Shown here: positions 42,007 through 54,845 of the stretch, in pieces
Layout of the letters: each line of letters begins with the position of its first letter
How positions within the stretch are numbered: the first letter of the stretch is position 1
Source: Cristatella mucedo
Taxonomy: Eukaryota; Bryozoa; Phylactolaemata; Cristatellidae
Direction of reading: 5' to 3'
DNA length: 64,000 nt
Assembly: GCA_009760855.2 (NCBI GenBank)
Contig: WPIO01000120.1
Location: 498,001 to 562,000 of the forward strand
Translations under genes and position numbers: made by a program
The notes under the pieces: generated by a model
What the model saw: the letters and a program-made list of their open reading frames with translations, nothing else
What the model was told of the DNA's origin: nothing
The model's database searches: none

Positions 42007-44233
42007 CTGCAGCAGCCAGAAAGCTAGTAGCAATAGCCTTGGTGACGTATTCATAAATGCGATCGATCCATGCAACCCAAAAATGCTCCTAGTAAGGGAC
42101 TAATGGATGATTCCAAGTTTTGGTTTTGGGCAAGACAAGTCTACAGCGACATGTGGTCGCACTCATAAAACTTTTTCAGTTCTGGGTAGCAGATCGATAT
42201 CATATAAAATTCCAAAGCTCCACGTAATCATACTTAATTTGTACAAGGAAGGCTTGTATTCGTACAGAAAATTAACAAGTCATATACGTTTGCACGTTTA
42301 TATAGTTATTTATAATATATAAACTATATATCTGTGTAAATATATGCCATTATGTTTATTCTTAGGTAAGATAAAAGTGTCATGCATGGTATTTATCTAG
42401 TTCAGTGCAACATCGCTAAAGCTCGCAAAGAGCTGTAGCAAAGCGAAAACAGTCTTTGGAGGGAAACATCACGATACCCAAGCTTAAGTATTCATATCAG
42501 GCTGACAAGCTTTAACAGCTTATGAGTTCGGAACAGAACCACATAGCATCCTTATAACTTAACCGTCTTGCATTAATGTCCTACAACCCTCGAATTTAAT
42601 GGGCATGGCTTTTGAGTAAATACATTATGCAACATCAAAATAGTGCTCCACGATCAAGGCGTGTAGTGCTATACATGTGCATGCCCACAAAATCGAATAG
42701 CGGTAGTCACTCATTTGACATAAGCCCCAAACATTGGAACGAGTCATTATTGCTCTATAACGGTTTTATAATCACCAGTTTCCGTGCTTCTGTCAAAAGC
42801 CCGGGTCTCCGACAGACCGGGATGAAACCTCAATCCATCGATTCAGATTCTACGCTCACTACCATTACTCCAAAGATCAGCCTGGTATATACTGGCTTTG
42901 TAGGAATATCATGCTGACAGAGCAGGCCATTTAAATCACGAACCGTGAGTAGCTGATCAAAAAAAGCTCTTCCTCATGCAAACGCCCATGCTAGGAGCTA
43001 TGTAGGCTCATTTAGTATTATTTCATATCATATCTCTGTAAATCGTTTATTGATTTCGAACTAACGGCTGTGGGAGACGAGGCATACTTGGAGGATGTCA
43101 ATATGCCCAGGCGTTTAGATGTGAAGGTTAGTTCAAATTCCGTATCTTGATCCATTATTAAAAAACCCTCTTACATTTTTTGAAAATGAATACATGCGTC
43201 ACTCGTCTTAATTAGAAGCAGTAAGTGCCGGAAATTGGATTAAAATCTTGAAAATAAAACTACCTAAGCATAGCTATACATTGAAACCCGTGGCTTAGCA
43301 TATTCAGCAGTCATCAACCGTGAGCTATACAAAATTGTGAGCATGGTCCATGCATCATCAACGCATTTATGGGCTTTGCAGTACCGATCAGCTCTCAATC
43401 AGTAGCCACGACGTTCTATTTTAATTGATCCAATTTCTTTCGCTCTCCATGAGTGGTGCCAGCGACGAACTCCAGTCGCAGCACAATGATAGGCCAATGG
43501 CCTGTACAAAATGAGGCAAATTCATTGCTGTTTTGTCTTCCGATCTGTTTTCGAAACGTGAAAAAGCGGAAATACGATCGAGAACACAATGACGGCCAGC
43601 AGCTACCGTGCAAAGTCTGCTAGTGAAACATGGCGGCAACCTGCTGAGGACATGTGCCAGCTGTGCACGATCACCACCGCCCACGTGCCATGAGGCTCAC
43701 CGAGGTATGGGTTTGGGGAAGGATTAGCTGGCCAATGTCACTTGTTTGGAACGGATATACTCCTGAGGAAAGGCATTCACAGGCCTCCCGGCAGAAATTG
43801 TCACCAAGTGAACAATTAAGATTGCCTGTTGCGCAATGTGTGATGGTCAAATTACAGCCAATAGATGGTCGTTGTAGAACTCTGATTTGATTCCGATGCT
43901 CTTTAGATTTGTACAAATTTACCAAGGGTAATCTTTTAGTATAGCGGATTCAACATCCCGCTGCATAAATTACAGGCTGAAGAGTGACAGATGAATGTGT
44001 ACTCTGTTCAGCAAGTGAGAGTTTACATGCGGCCTGAAATGAATCAGGTCAGTGCATAATCTCTTAGCGATTTAACGCTGATGGCGCATTTACTCTCAAA
44101 AGTTTGAATATTAGCATAGTCAAATTGGCTGAATAGTAATTTGATTTTATTATTGTACCAATTTTCTACTCTTAACCTACGTTAAAAGCTAGTGGCCTGT
44201 GCCATGTCACCAGTACTATATCCACGACCTCCC
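42007..44233. other. Channel gene 5' flank, first exon not identified
   Basis: The signal-peptide exon and promoter of the channel gene should lie here or beyond. Open frames at 43421-43684 and 43671-43925 (minus) have no recognisable domain, and no hydrophobic start followed by a phase-1 donor could be picked with confidence. Confidence 0.35.
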
Positions 44234-44404
44234 GTGCAGGTGATCAATCTTTCATCCATTACTCCAAGTGCAGGTGACCAGTATTTCACCTGTTTCTCCC
44301 AGAGCAGGCAATTTGACCTTCATCTGTTTCCAACAGTGCAAATGACCATCCTGCTTCTGTTGCCCACAGCACCACGGATCAGTCCTTAATCTTTTGCCCC
44401 CAGT
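44234..44404. repeat. 34-bp minisatellite, five degenerate units
   Basis: Units begin GTGCAGGTGATCA (44234), GTGCAGGTGACCA (44268), GAGCAGGCAATTT (44302), GTGCAAATGACCA (44336) and CAGCACCACGGAT (about 44370), each with a TTCATC/TTCACC middle and a C-rich end (CTCCCA). The spacing is constant at 34 bases. Confidence 0.85.
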
Positions 44405-44701
44405 AAAGAAGACCATTATGGGCTATCAGACACACGAGCTCCAGGTCTGTAACTAGGAATCGCATATAGGTGATAGCATATGATGGCATATTGATAATAG
44501 TCATTCGTCTTTCTAGTTTATTAAGTTTTGCAGGTTATATATCACTGTAAATTTTGTTTTTCACCGCCGAACAGCAGGTGGCATCATTTGGGTATTGTAT
44601 TTCTCATTAAACAGAGTCACCCTTGGCGAGGCGATCGCCGTTAGCATCGCTCATTATGTCCATCTCAATTTACTGCAAGGTTAATAAAAATCAGTGAAAT
44701 A

Positions 44702-45818
44702 TTAAGATTTTTTCCTATATAGGCTATCAAATTCTACTGAATTGATTGTCAGTAGGAACGAAGAATGTCTTAAAATATATCCTAACCTTTGGTTTTCTTG
44801 TTTTTAAACTACTTACGGAGATATAAAAATAAATGAACTAGAGTTGTTGCTGCTCAAATTGTGTCGGCTTGCTAATAGCATCACCCAGCCTTGTCTTCTA
44901 TCGTATAATTTACCTACAGCCGTTAGGAAAATTTACTTACATAGCTTCACACATTTAGGAGCCATACAAGGCTCCGGTCCATACAATTTCGGTAAGTCGT
45001 CTAGCTGATCGTGTGTGTAGATTCTCTCAGAGCAACTTTGTGTTTCCCAAATAAACAATATTTTTCGAACTGAGCCATATCAATGAAGACGGGTCACTCG
45101 TAATCTACTAAAGGCGATGCATTTTTTGCCAGCATTGAAAATTGGCAGCTGGTTCTTAGTAAGAATTAAGAGCCGCAAGCGACTTTTAGTTATGCGGTTT
45201 TCTAAATTTATCTACCCTTTATCGCTTGCTATAGCACAGCAGCAGATGATGCATGAATTTAGGTTGATAACAATCGGCGAAAGATTAAGCTTTTTCCTAA
45301 GACTGTTGACTGCTACTGAATTAATTATCATTAGGTAAAAGAATACCTTTAAATATATCCTAACCTTTGGTTTTATTGTTTTTAACTACTCCCGGAGATG
45401 TAAAATTAAATGAACTAGAGTTGTTGCTGCTCAATTTGTGTCGGCTTACTACTAACACTACCCAGCCTTGTCGAATATCGCACTTTCTACCTACAGCCGT
45501 TAGGAAAATTTACTTACATAGCTTCAGATATTTAGGAACCACTCCAGGCTCTGGGTCCACACAATCTCGGTAAGTCGTCTAGCTGATTGTGTGTGTAGAT
45601 TCTGTCTGAGCAAATTGTTGTTTCCCAAATAAACCTCACGAACCGTATCGACGAAGACGCTTCACTCGTAGTCCACTAAAGGCGATTTGTTTTTTGCAAG
45701 CATTGAAGATTGGCAGCTGGTTCTTAGTTAGAACTAAGAGCTTCAAGAAGTTTTTAGTTGTGAGGTTTTGTAAAATTCGCTATCTCTTATCGCCTGCTAC
45801 AGCACAGCTGCAGATGAC
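44702..45818. repeat. Tandem duplication, two units of about 577 bp
   Basis: The first unit (44702-45262) and the second (45283-45818) share long near-identical stretches, e.g. GAACTAGAGTTGTTGCTGCT at 44836 and 45413, ACAGCCGTTAGGAAAATTTA, TCGGTAAGTCGTCTAGCTGA and TTGGCAGCTGGTTCTTAGT. In both, one plus-strand frame stays open for about 55 codons up to a donor-like GTAAGTCG, and AATAAA follows about 60 bases later. A 1-nt indel just before the donor-like site speaks against a conserved coding exon. No protein family recognised. Confidence 0.9.
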
Positions 45819-45980
45819 GAGTTCTCTTGCATGAATGTAATGGAGTTAAAGCGTAATGCAGAGAAGACTTAACAACTCACATTTTAGATCAAGTATATTT
45901 TCCTCATTTTTAGTAAGATACTGTTTATTGCCTGGGCATCTGTTACGAAGTCAAAGCAATTTAGTGAAGCAACTTAGAGA

Positions 45981-46062
45981 TAATAATAATAGTAATAATG
46001 CGCTTGATAAAGCGCCCTCAGAGAACTCAATCTCTTTCTAGGCGCTTTACATTTGCTGACTA
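45981..46062 (-). mobile_element. LINE-1f 3' end
   Basis: Minus strand: CAGCAAATGTAAAGCGCC, hairpin, GAGGGCGCTTTATCAAGCGC and an ATTATTACTATTATTATT tail. Very short insertion. Confidence 0.85.
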
Positions 46063-47416
46063 GATTGAGCTAATGAAACAGCTGGATAGAAATGCAGTAG
46101 CAGAGACAGAGATACAGGCTGCAACAGAGAGGGCAGAGACGGAAACAGACACAAAAAGGCTGAAGAAGAGGTGGGGATACATCAAAAGGCAGAGGGAGAG
46201 AGTGATGGAGACTAAAAGGAGATGGTTACCGAAGAGATTGAGGCCTAGTCGAGAAGGGTCGGAGACAGAAGAAACTGAGAAGGAGACACTATTCAAAAGG
46301 TAAAGAGAACGAAAAGTTAAGTGAGGGTCAATTTTTAAGAAGCGGCCTGCTTAATTGCCATATCAACGCTGTATTTAATAGGCACCGATATAAGTTAATC
46401 AGGTTGACTAACTTCTTTCCAGTAAAGTAGCTCGTACCCCATTAGGCTGCGAGGTGTTGAAAAGCCATGCTTGCTACAGCTCCCCGAATCTTTGTTCCGT
46501 ATCTGCCGAGTGGACAATGACGCTTGAATATGGTATTTGTTCACCTGCTACGTCTGCGACGGCTATCGATTACAGTCTGGGGTTGGCATCGCCACCATGC
46601 TGCTACGTTAGATTACTTCGAGGCCGATTACAGTTACTAGTAAGGCAGCCGATTAGTCTCGAGCATTTTACTAAAAATACGAGATGATGCAATGTGCTCA
46701 TCGAGAACTCAGCAATCATTCTGCTCATCACAGTCAGAAGAAACGGCGATGCAACCGAGTGCGTCCGTGTGGACTCACAAAGTCACCCGAACTCTGCTCA
46801 GCCATCGCATCTTCTACTTATCACTTTTTCATAATGACAGTGAACGACCCTGCCACCAGATCGAGGAAAGTGGAAGCGAGCGCAGGCCGCTTGAGCTGCA
46901 ATCACGTCGATTGCCCTCTAATACCGTGTGGCAGTCAATGGCGTGTTCTGATGAGCGTGCTAACGGAATGTGCTGCTTGTTTTTCCCTACCTGACCTAGA
47001 AGATTAGCGGACACTACAATCTCGCCGGCATTCACTCGTTTGAATCAAGGCCAAGCAGTCCAGTGCCGAACGTAGCGGTCAGAGGCGTTCTAGGTGTACC
47101 ACAGTACCGGCCTGACTCAGTTTTAGAGCGCATGAGAATTGCTCGGCAGGAAACTCCTCTTTCCTAGAGCAAGAGGACGCAGCCATCGTAGTAGGGCAAT
47201 GAGGTTATTGATATCTGCTGGCCTGTGAACCCTAGAGTTCCGGCTAGATATTGAAGAATAGGGTAACGGTTGTCCAAGGTCGCTGTCACTACCAGCCGAC
47301 CTAGATTTGCTGGACGGTTTCCGTACGAACAAAAGAAGTCGGTGAAGAGCATCTGCATTCTCGAGCTGTGAGCAAGGGACGCAGAGGTCGCTGAGGTGAT
47401 TGATTTTGGCTGGTTG
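46063..47416. other. Unassigned sequence
   Basis: Begins with a purine-rich strand (AGAGACAGAGAT, GAGACGGAAACAGAC; 46090-46290). Open frames at 46684-47007 and 46692-46994 overlap in different frames and lack domains. Confidence 0.35.
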
Positions 47417-48325
47417 TCTACCCCATTGCCCCGGCTAGTTATATAATGATAGTGCGACACTCGCTAGAGGCCTCTTCTTCATCTTCGGCTCCGTCGCGAT
47501 GCCGTCGCCGGTAGTTTCCGGACTCGTTTCTCTGAAAGCGAGGGAGGAAGGCGAGCTGTTCACCGGTGATTGAGTAACAGGACGGGACAGCAACAGGAGG
47601 ATTCGGTGGACGCCACTGAATACGGCCGGACAGAGCCCGAGCTCGCATTTAGCGTTTCTTCTGTGGTGTTTGTGTGGGTGTACGTGCACATGGTCTCACC
47701 AAGAGTTTTGGCGTAGTGTTTGAGGTACTCCCCCTGTAAGGTGGAAGCGGAGTCCTAGTTCTCCGATCAGGGTCAAGGCTCCGGTTCGGGCTCCGTCTAT
47801 TTGGGTCGTGCCCACTAGACATGTAAGTAGCCCAAGTGCGGAGACGTGTTTCATGCGCAAGAGTGCTTGGTGTACTGCATGAGGTATTCCCGCCGTAAGA
47901 TGGAAGCGGAGCCTAGTTCTCCAGTCAGGGTCTAGGCTCCGGTTCGGGCTTGTCATCTTATTTGGGTCGTTCCCCACAATAGACGCAGGTAGCCTAAGTG
48001 CGGGGACGTATTTCCTCCGCAAGATTGCTTGTGCTCTTGAGAGCGTGTGAGGAGTGTGGAGATAAAAATGAGCTAGACCCGCAGCGACTTTGTGCACTTG
48101 CAAGTAAAGCTCAGTAAAGTCCCCAATTTGTGTGTCTCACTTTCTAATTCACGCCGCGGACTCAAGACACCCTTTAGTAACGATGAGTAGGTCAACGCCA
48201 GAAACGTTCGTTTCGTGGCGGCCTGCTTATTGCGCGTAGGCACGCAACGAACGGCATTAGGCAGTAGGTTACGCCGCTAGGTAAGCGACAGGTAAAGCCT
48301 ACTCCGCCGAGCCTCCGGCGTTACA
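47417..48325 (+). mobile_element. LTR-like repeat, copy 2 (possible solo LTR)
   Basis: Homologous to 18373-19263 along its whole length: GTTTCTCTGAAAGCGAGGGAG, AGGAGGATTCGGTGGACGCC, CCCCAATTTGTGTGTCTCAC, GGAGATAAAAATGAGCTAGA and the end GGCGTTACA. A TATA-like TTATATAATG lies near 47439. The internal duplication is present (period about 159). No retroelement genes adjoin it. Confidence 0.75.
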
Positions 48326-49537
<1,212 letters not shown>

Positions 49538-51282
49538 ACCTACTATAGGAACAACGGTTATGGCTGGCTCGTGGTTTCAGTTGCACTGTTCCTGTTAACG
49601 AGCATGCTTATCTCGGGAACTAGCAGCCTACATCCGACGCCTGCTGCACGTTGTCATGCCGGACTGCAAATGCCGAGCTTATGACTGGACACAAGCCCGT
49701 TTGCACACACGCAGGCAGGCGCTGAGGGCTCAGCGTTCGCCGTCTGGCTTTCCAGACAATCACTGTGTGCATGTGCTCAGCGCATCCTACGTTAGGCGCA
49801 CTCGGTGGCCCCGCCCTTTGAGGCCCGGACGCACAGTGCCAGCACACGGGTAGGCCACGCCATCATTCCGACGGCGGCTTGGCACCCAGGTCCGGAGTCG
49901 GAGCCAGATCAGAAGCGGTTCGGGCAGTTGCATAAGACCACTTCAGTCTGCCTACTAAGACGCTTCCGCCTCCGGTGGAGCCGCTATCGAATGCGGAATT
50001 CATAGGCTGCTTCATAGGCTGCCTCGTGCAGGTTCAACTTTTGGCGGCCACACAACGCCGACCCAGCTTTTTGCAGCGTCTCGTTTAGCACAGCACCTGA
50101 GCTTTTTCTTGCGGCCTGTTGTGGAGCGGAGGAAGACACTGCCCCATAGTACGACTTGCAGGCAGAAGAAGTTGAATCGCTTGTTCCTTGGCACTGGATT
50201 GGTTTAAATGACGACAAATAGCGACAGAAGACTCGTACGGGAGCACCGGTTGCTGTTCGTGATGAGTCAGATTCGCCAAGATGACTATTCTCGTTAAATC
50301 CAATGGGAAACTTTTTCCTCATTGTGTCTGTAGACTCCGATAGACATGCATCACCAGTCTCGCTTCCGCCAGTAGCAATAACCAATCGCCAGTCGCAGCA
50401 GCCACCTCCATTTCACAGGCTACAGCTGACATCGTTCACGGGCAGTTGTCTTCCCTTGTTTTCTTAGCACTCGGTGTTGCAGCTTCGACGAATCGGCAGT
50501 CTTGTAAAGGGTCGTAATGGCCGAGACTTCAACGCTCTGTTAGATACAAGAAATTATAATTGAGATTGATAATGGGAGGTACTGATTACAGCGGCTATAT
50601 TTTTCCTTGTGAACTTATAAGATGTTCCAAACGGCCTGAAGCAGCTTTTCACTAAAGTAATTTTGAAACAAACGTAGAGCTCGTAAACTTGCTAGTCCTT
50701 GTCGACACGTAAGAGCAGGTGCCTCAAAACACGACCAGGAGTTTGCAGAGATTTCCTCAACATGCGTAGGTATGCCGACGACACGATAGCACGGCAGTAA
50801 TAAATAGTGCCCATTGCTCAATATAAAAACTCCGTGTCACTAGCGTATAGCATTCCATTTGAAAGCTAGAGACCATTACATGTGCACAGCACCGGGCCAA
50901 GTGTTCAACAGGCTCCTAAAGTTGACCGTTGGGTTACTGTTTATTCCATACTAGCACGTAAGGTAAATAAAAATCGCATAAACGGAATATTCAATTTCAA
51001 AATCAAAGACCATCTTTATTAGCACATAGCTGCGAAATCGTGCTTCCGAAATGACTCAGTGACTGGAAGAACGTCGATAAGACTGACTCTCCCAGTTTCG
51101 ATCCGATACAACATTTCACTGACCTAGGCCAAAGACCGGGGAGATTCGGATTCCTATTCATTCAAATAATGCGAGCACTAACAACTCACAAGCATGAACC
51201 GCCATGAGGTAATTTATTAAGCATAGTACAAAGCATTAGATGTGGACGTCACAGTAAAACCATGAGCGATGCATTTTAGCAA
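49538..51282. other. Unassigned sequence with one longer open frame
   Basis: The minus-strand frame 49984-50385 (133 codons, serine/alanine-rich) is open but shows no domain, signal or clear splice context. It could be a host exon or chance. The rest shows nothing recognisable. Confidence 0.3.
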
Positions 51283-51535
51283 TAACAACAATAATAGTAC
51301 ACTTGATGTAGCACCCCCTAAGAACTTAATCTATTTCGAGGCGCTTTACACTTGCTGCAAAGGAAATACGATCGAATGGTGAGTGGAAATATCATGCCTG
51401 ATAAACAACATGATTAACATGGTTATCATTGACATGCATTGGGTCAGCATGCAAGTGTCGCTAGTGGTAGCATGCTGAAGTGTGAGCATACATGAGCAAA
51501 TAAAGGACGAATCACAGTGACGCACTAAATGCGTC
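51283..51535 (-). mobile_element. LINE-1f 3' UTR and 3' end
   Basis: Minus strand: GCATTTAGTGCGTCACTGTG, GCTGACCCAATGCATGTCA, GCAGCAAGTGTAAAGCGCC, hairpin and an ACTATTATTGTTGTTA tail. Confidence 0.85.
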
Positions 51536-52902
51536 ATACATATTTTAGTGATTAAGAGATCGTGTACAAATGTATGCTGCGAGCCAGTTATAAAGTGAAT
51601 GTATGACCGTACACTTTAACAGCAACCGCTAATGAAGTACATAAGAGTCTACACAAATTAGGCATCGCTAAATAATCAGTAGCACAACAGTATTCATTCA
51701 GGAAAGCTTAATTGCCCGGACTTGCTTCCCCTATCGAAGCAGCAAAACCGAGCATGTGTTATGTTCTCCCACATGGGTGTCAGCAAAACAGATACCTTCA
51801 GTTAAACTATGGTCGGCAGTCTTAGGTGCCAGCACACTAAATGAGCATATTCCTAGTCATTGGCATATTCCTGGTTATGACTCGGGATAAGTGTATAGTG
51901 ATTCGTGGAATTTGTTCCTTGCTAATGTGACATCAAACCCATCTCACCGCCGGGAGGAGGTGTCTTCACAAATACCGCAGGGGGCAATACATTTTGCCAG
52001 GCAGCTATTAGTGGCCATTTGTTCCTCCTACATTTGAAGTCGTACATATTGCCGTGGAACAAGTACTTCTAACGACTTCCGACCTAACATTATCCATCTG
52101 TGGCAGCTAATTTACGCCACTGCGGCTCTCGCTCGGAATAACAAGCGAGGGGTTCAAATGGGAGACTTGAAAAAGGAGAGGCCCGCTTCCTTCTTCCTGC
52201 AGAACATGAAATCCAGCGATTCCAATCGACAGGGTTCCACTCCGCTCTAGTTATTTGAGCAGCAACCAAGTTGGAATGCAGAATGTGACGAGTATTCCGG
52301 ATTCACATTTAGATCTCGAAGCAAACTGCCAGAAGACGCCAGAAAACCAGCTACGCCTGACAGATCCCTAGTCAAGCTCCCTGTCCAAATCTGTTGTCCA
52401 GCATTTACTGCCACCACAGCCTACCCGCTGCATTCAGCGAGTTACGGTGTTGTTTTCTTGGCCGGTGGTAAAGAAAAAACGATTCAGCTTCCCTAGTCGA
52501 AGCTGCACTATAGCAACACCACCATCTGTAATCGGTGCCAAACAAAAGACCAAACAAAAGATGAATAATACTGGGCGCTGCCACATTCTATTCATTGTGC
52601 TTGATTGGTCGCCATCAGGCAGGGGAATGCGGTCGGTTTGATCACGGCTGTCTGCACTTACAGCAAACCTCTAGGCTTCGAGAAATTAGAGGTGTAGCAT
52701 TGGGCGAGTGGCTAGTCAGAGCAAACTTGCTACATGCGATCGTAACAGTTTGGATTGATGAATTCAGAAAAGGCGCACAGGCTGCCCTTGAGCTTCCGTC
52801 GATTCGTGCGAACGGAAAGGGGGCAGCCTCATAAGCATTCCGACGAATTTCATTCTCTAGCTGGCTATGCAAAACAGGCAAGGTCAAGTTTCAGCTACCA
52901 TC
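51536..52902. other. Unassigned sequence
   Basis: Open frames at 52447-52641 and 52595-52834 lack known domains. No repeat recognised. Confidence 0.3.
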
Positions 52903-53045
52903 TAATAATGTATTAGCTGGTCTAACAGCCACGTTATGTAGCGGCAGAAGAGCCGAACGGCTTTCACAGCCACTTGCAGTTGGCAATAAAGGATCACCTA
53001 CTGCAGAATCCTCAAAACGTTATGGTTACGCCAATGCATGTGGTA
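52903..53045 (-). mobile_element. SINE-B copy, decayed head
   Basis: Minus strand: GTAGGTGATCCTTTATTGCC, GCAAGTGGCTGTGAAAGCC, GGCTCTTCTGCCGCTAC and GGCTGTTAGACCAGCTAAT. The box B region is damaged (GAGGATTCTGCAG). Confidence 0.8.
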
Positions 53046-53319
53046 GAGATCTCCTCAGGCCGCTAAAGCTGCTTTCTGCTACCAGAAAATGGACAATACA
53101 ATCGCTTACGTTCTGGAGGAGTGCCCAAGAAGATTGCCGCCCTGCAGTGGGTGTATATCTACTTGCTTGGAAGAGCAGATGAGTGCAGCCGATTGAAAGA
53201 TGAATGAGCGACTGAATGCCAACTTTATCGGCTTTCTTGAATAGCTCACCCTAATCACCAAAGCTCCTGGACGTACGATGTGGCTTGATAAGCTTGCTAT
53301 TGGCTAAGGACGCACCGTT

Positions 53320-53582
53320 TTATCCAAGCATTTAGTGGGTTCGGGTGCTTAATGCTCTTTGTGCTTATGGGAACAGCCGCTGTACATGAGACCATTAGCC
53401 ACATTTTACATGCTGTCACTGTGCTTGTCACTTTGAGCTATGTTAGGCTTGTTAACAGTGAGCATGCTGCCACTAACCACTTGATCATGCTTTTTCAAAG
53501 CATACGTAAGTGCCTAGAAAGTTTAAGCTCTGCGAGGGTGAAATACAAATTATTTTCACCATTACTAGTAGTATAAGTATTA
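53320..53582 (+). mobile_element. Old LINE-1f 3' UTR
   Basis: CAAGCATTTAGTGGGTTCGG, GAGCATGCTGCCACTAACCA, a weakened hairpin (AAGTGCCTAGAAAGTTTAAG) and a TAGTAGTATAAGTATTAT tail. Confidence 0.75.
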
Positions 53583-54078
53583 TGGAAATTCAGCTTCATG
53601 CCTTTAATACGTAACTTTGGTGGTTAGGCTCGGTAAGCGACCTTAAGCTGAAACATTCACACAAAAATTTGAGTATGTAATAGACATATTAGTGTAAAAA
53701 TAAACATTACTGCAGCTATAAAGAAATCACAATGTATGCCTTGAAAACTCGCCCTTTAGCAATCAAAATGCTCTTCACTGTCTCTGCATTTGCAATAATT
53801 AAAAGGGAACATGTCTTGCTATTGCATTTAAATGTAGGCGGATTGTATGGTTTAGCACTCTTTGTACGTGGTGCTGTTGCAACACAGACAATGCTGATAC
53901 TTTGGGTGTAAAGCCCACAGGCCGCGAATTCATCCAGTTTTGCGAAACGAAGTGGCACCTAAACATATTAAGAAATATTTGCCGCATTTAGCAGTGGTTA
54001 TAAATAAACTAAAGAGCTCTCTAATGCGAACATTTTTTTTATTCCCCCCATGCCTCTGGCTCAGTATGAGTTGCCATA

Positions 54079-54147
54079 CAATAATAATAATACATTTGAT
54101 ATGGCACCCTCAGGTAAGTCAATCTCTTTCTCGGCACTTTACATTGT
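54079..54147 (-). mobile_element. LINE-1f 3' end remnant
   Basis: Plus strand AATAATAATAATACATTTGA followed by the antisense hairpin GGCACCCTCAGGTAAGTCAA and CTCTTTCTCGGCACTTTACA. Confidence 0.75.
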
Positions 54148-54694
54148 ACATCCGGATAACATTTAATAAGTCCCAATTCGCACGCAAAATATATAATACT
54201 TCTTTTTATGCAGCAAAAATAAATTGACTGTTACCATGCTCACTTAAACGGATCACACAAAACAAAACTCTCGTTCAAATTCGTGGGCACTCTCGACTAC
54301 GTTCTCCAGACATAGCCCAACTGCTATTTCGATATTTTAGAGCCTCGTTGCATCCTTAAGTAGCTCCAAGATTATGTTTAAGGTGTTTCTTTTTTATTTT
54401 ACAGAGATGCTGACTGGCCTTTTTATGCTGATTCTGGTTTTGCTAATTGGTCTTAATGTGCTGCCAGTCACTTCTACTTTACTTGTACTTCACTGCTCTA
54501 CGTTTGCAGGGGTCGACGCAGATGGTCCAGCTTAAATTGGACTGTACAAAACTGCCCATCTAAGACCAAGCAAAGATTTCGAGCACTCCCGTTATCCTAA
54601 TAGTCAGCAGACTTTTGTACCAGCTGGCACTTTTGGAAAATCTGAAGTTGCCTGGAGCTTTATAGTTCTAAGATCCGCATTTTTGCAATAGCGA

Positions 54695-54845
54695 ACAAAA
54701 ATACTAGCTGATTTAACTACCTCTTTTGTATAGCAGCAGAAGAGCCACGACGGCTATCACCACCGCTTGCAGTTGCAATAAACGATTGTCCAGTACAGGA
54801 TTCGAACGTACAACTTAAGTCGTTAAGAGCGAGCACCTTACTTCC
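54695..54845 (-). mobile_element. SINE-B copy
   Basis: Minus strand: AAGGTGCTCGCTCTTAACGA, GTACGTTCGAATCCTGTAC (box B with one change), GCAAGCGGTGGTGATAGCC, GGCTCTTCTGCTGCTAT and AAATCAGCTAGTATTTTTG. Confidence 0.85.

Noticed and set aside
42030-42049. Reading the channel N-terminus through to an upstream in-frame exon start
   Set aside because: The in-frame extension beyond 42006 has no ATG before a stop at about 42070, while a good acceptor ends at 42007.
43671-43925. Cysteine-containing minus-strand frame upstream of the channel gene
   Set aside because: Considered as channel exon 1 or a secreted peptide, but it has no signal-like start and the cysteine spacing matches no family I know.
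49984-50385. 133-codon minus-strand frame
   Set aside because: No domain, conserved motif, signal peptide or convincing splice sites were seen. It may be chance in GC-richer DNA.
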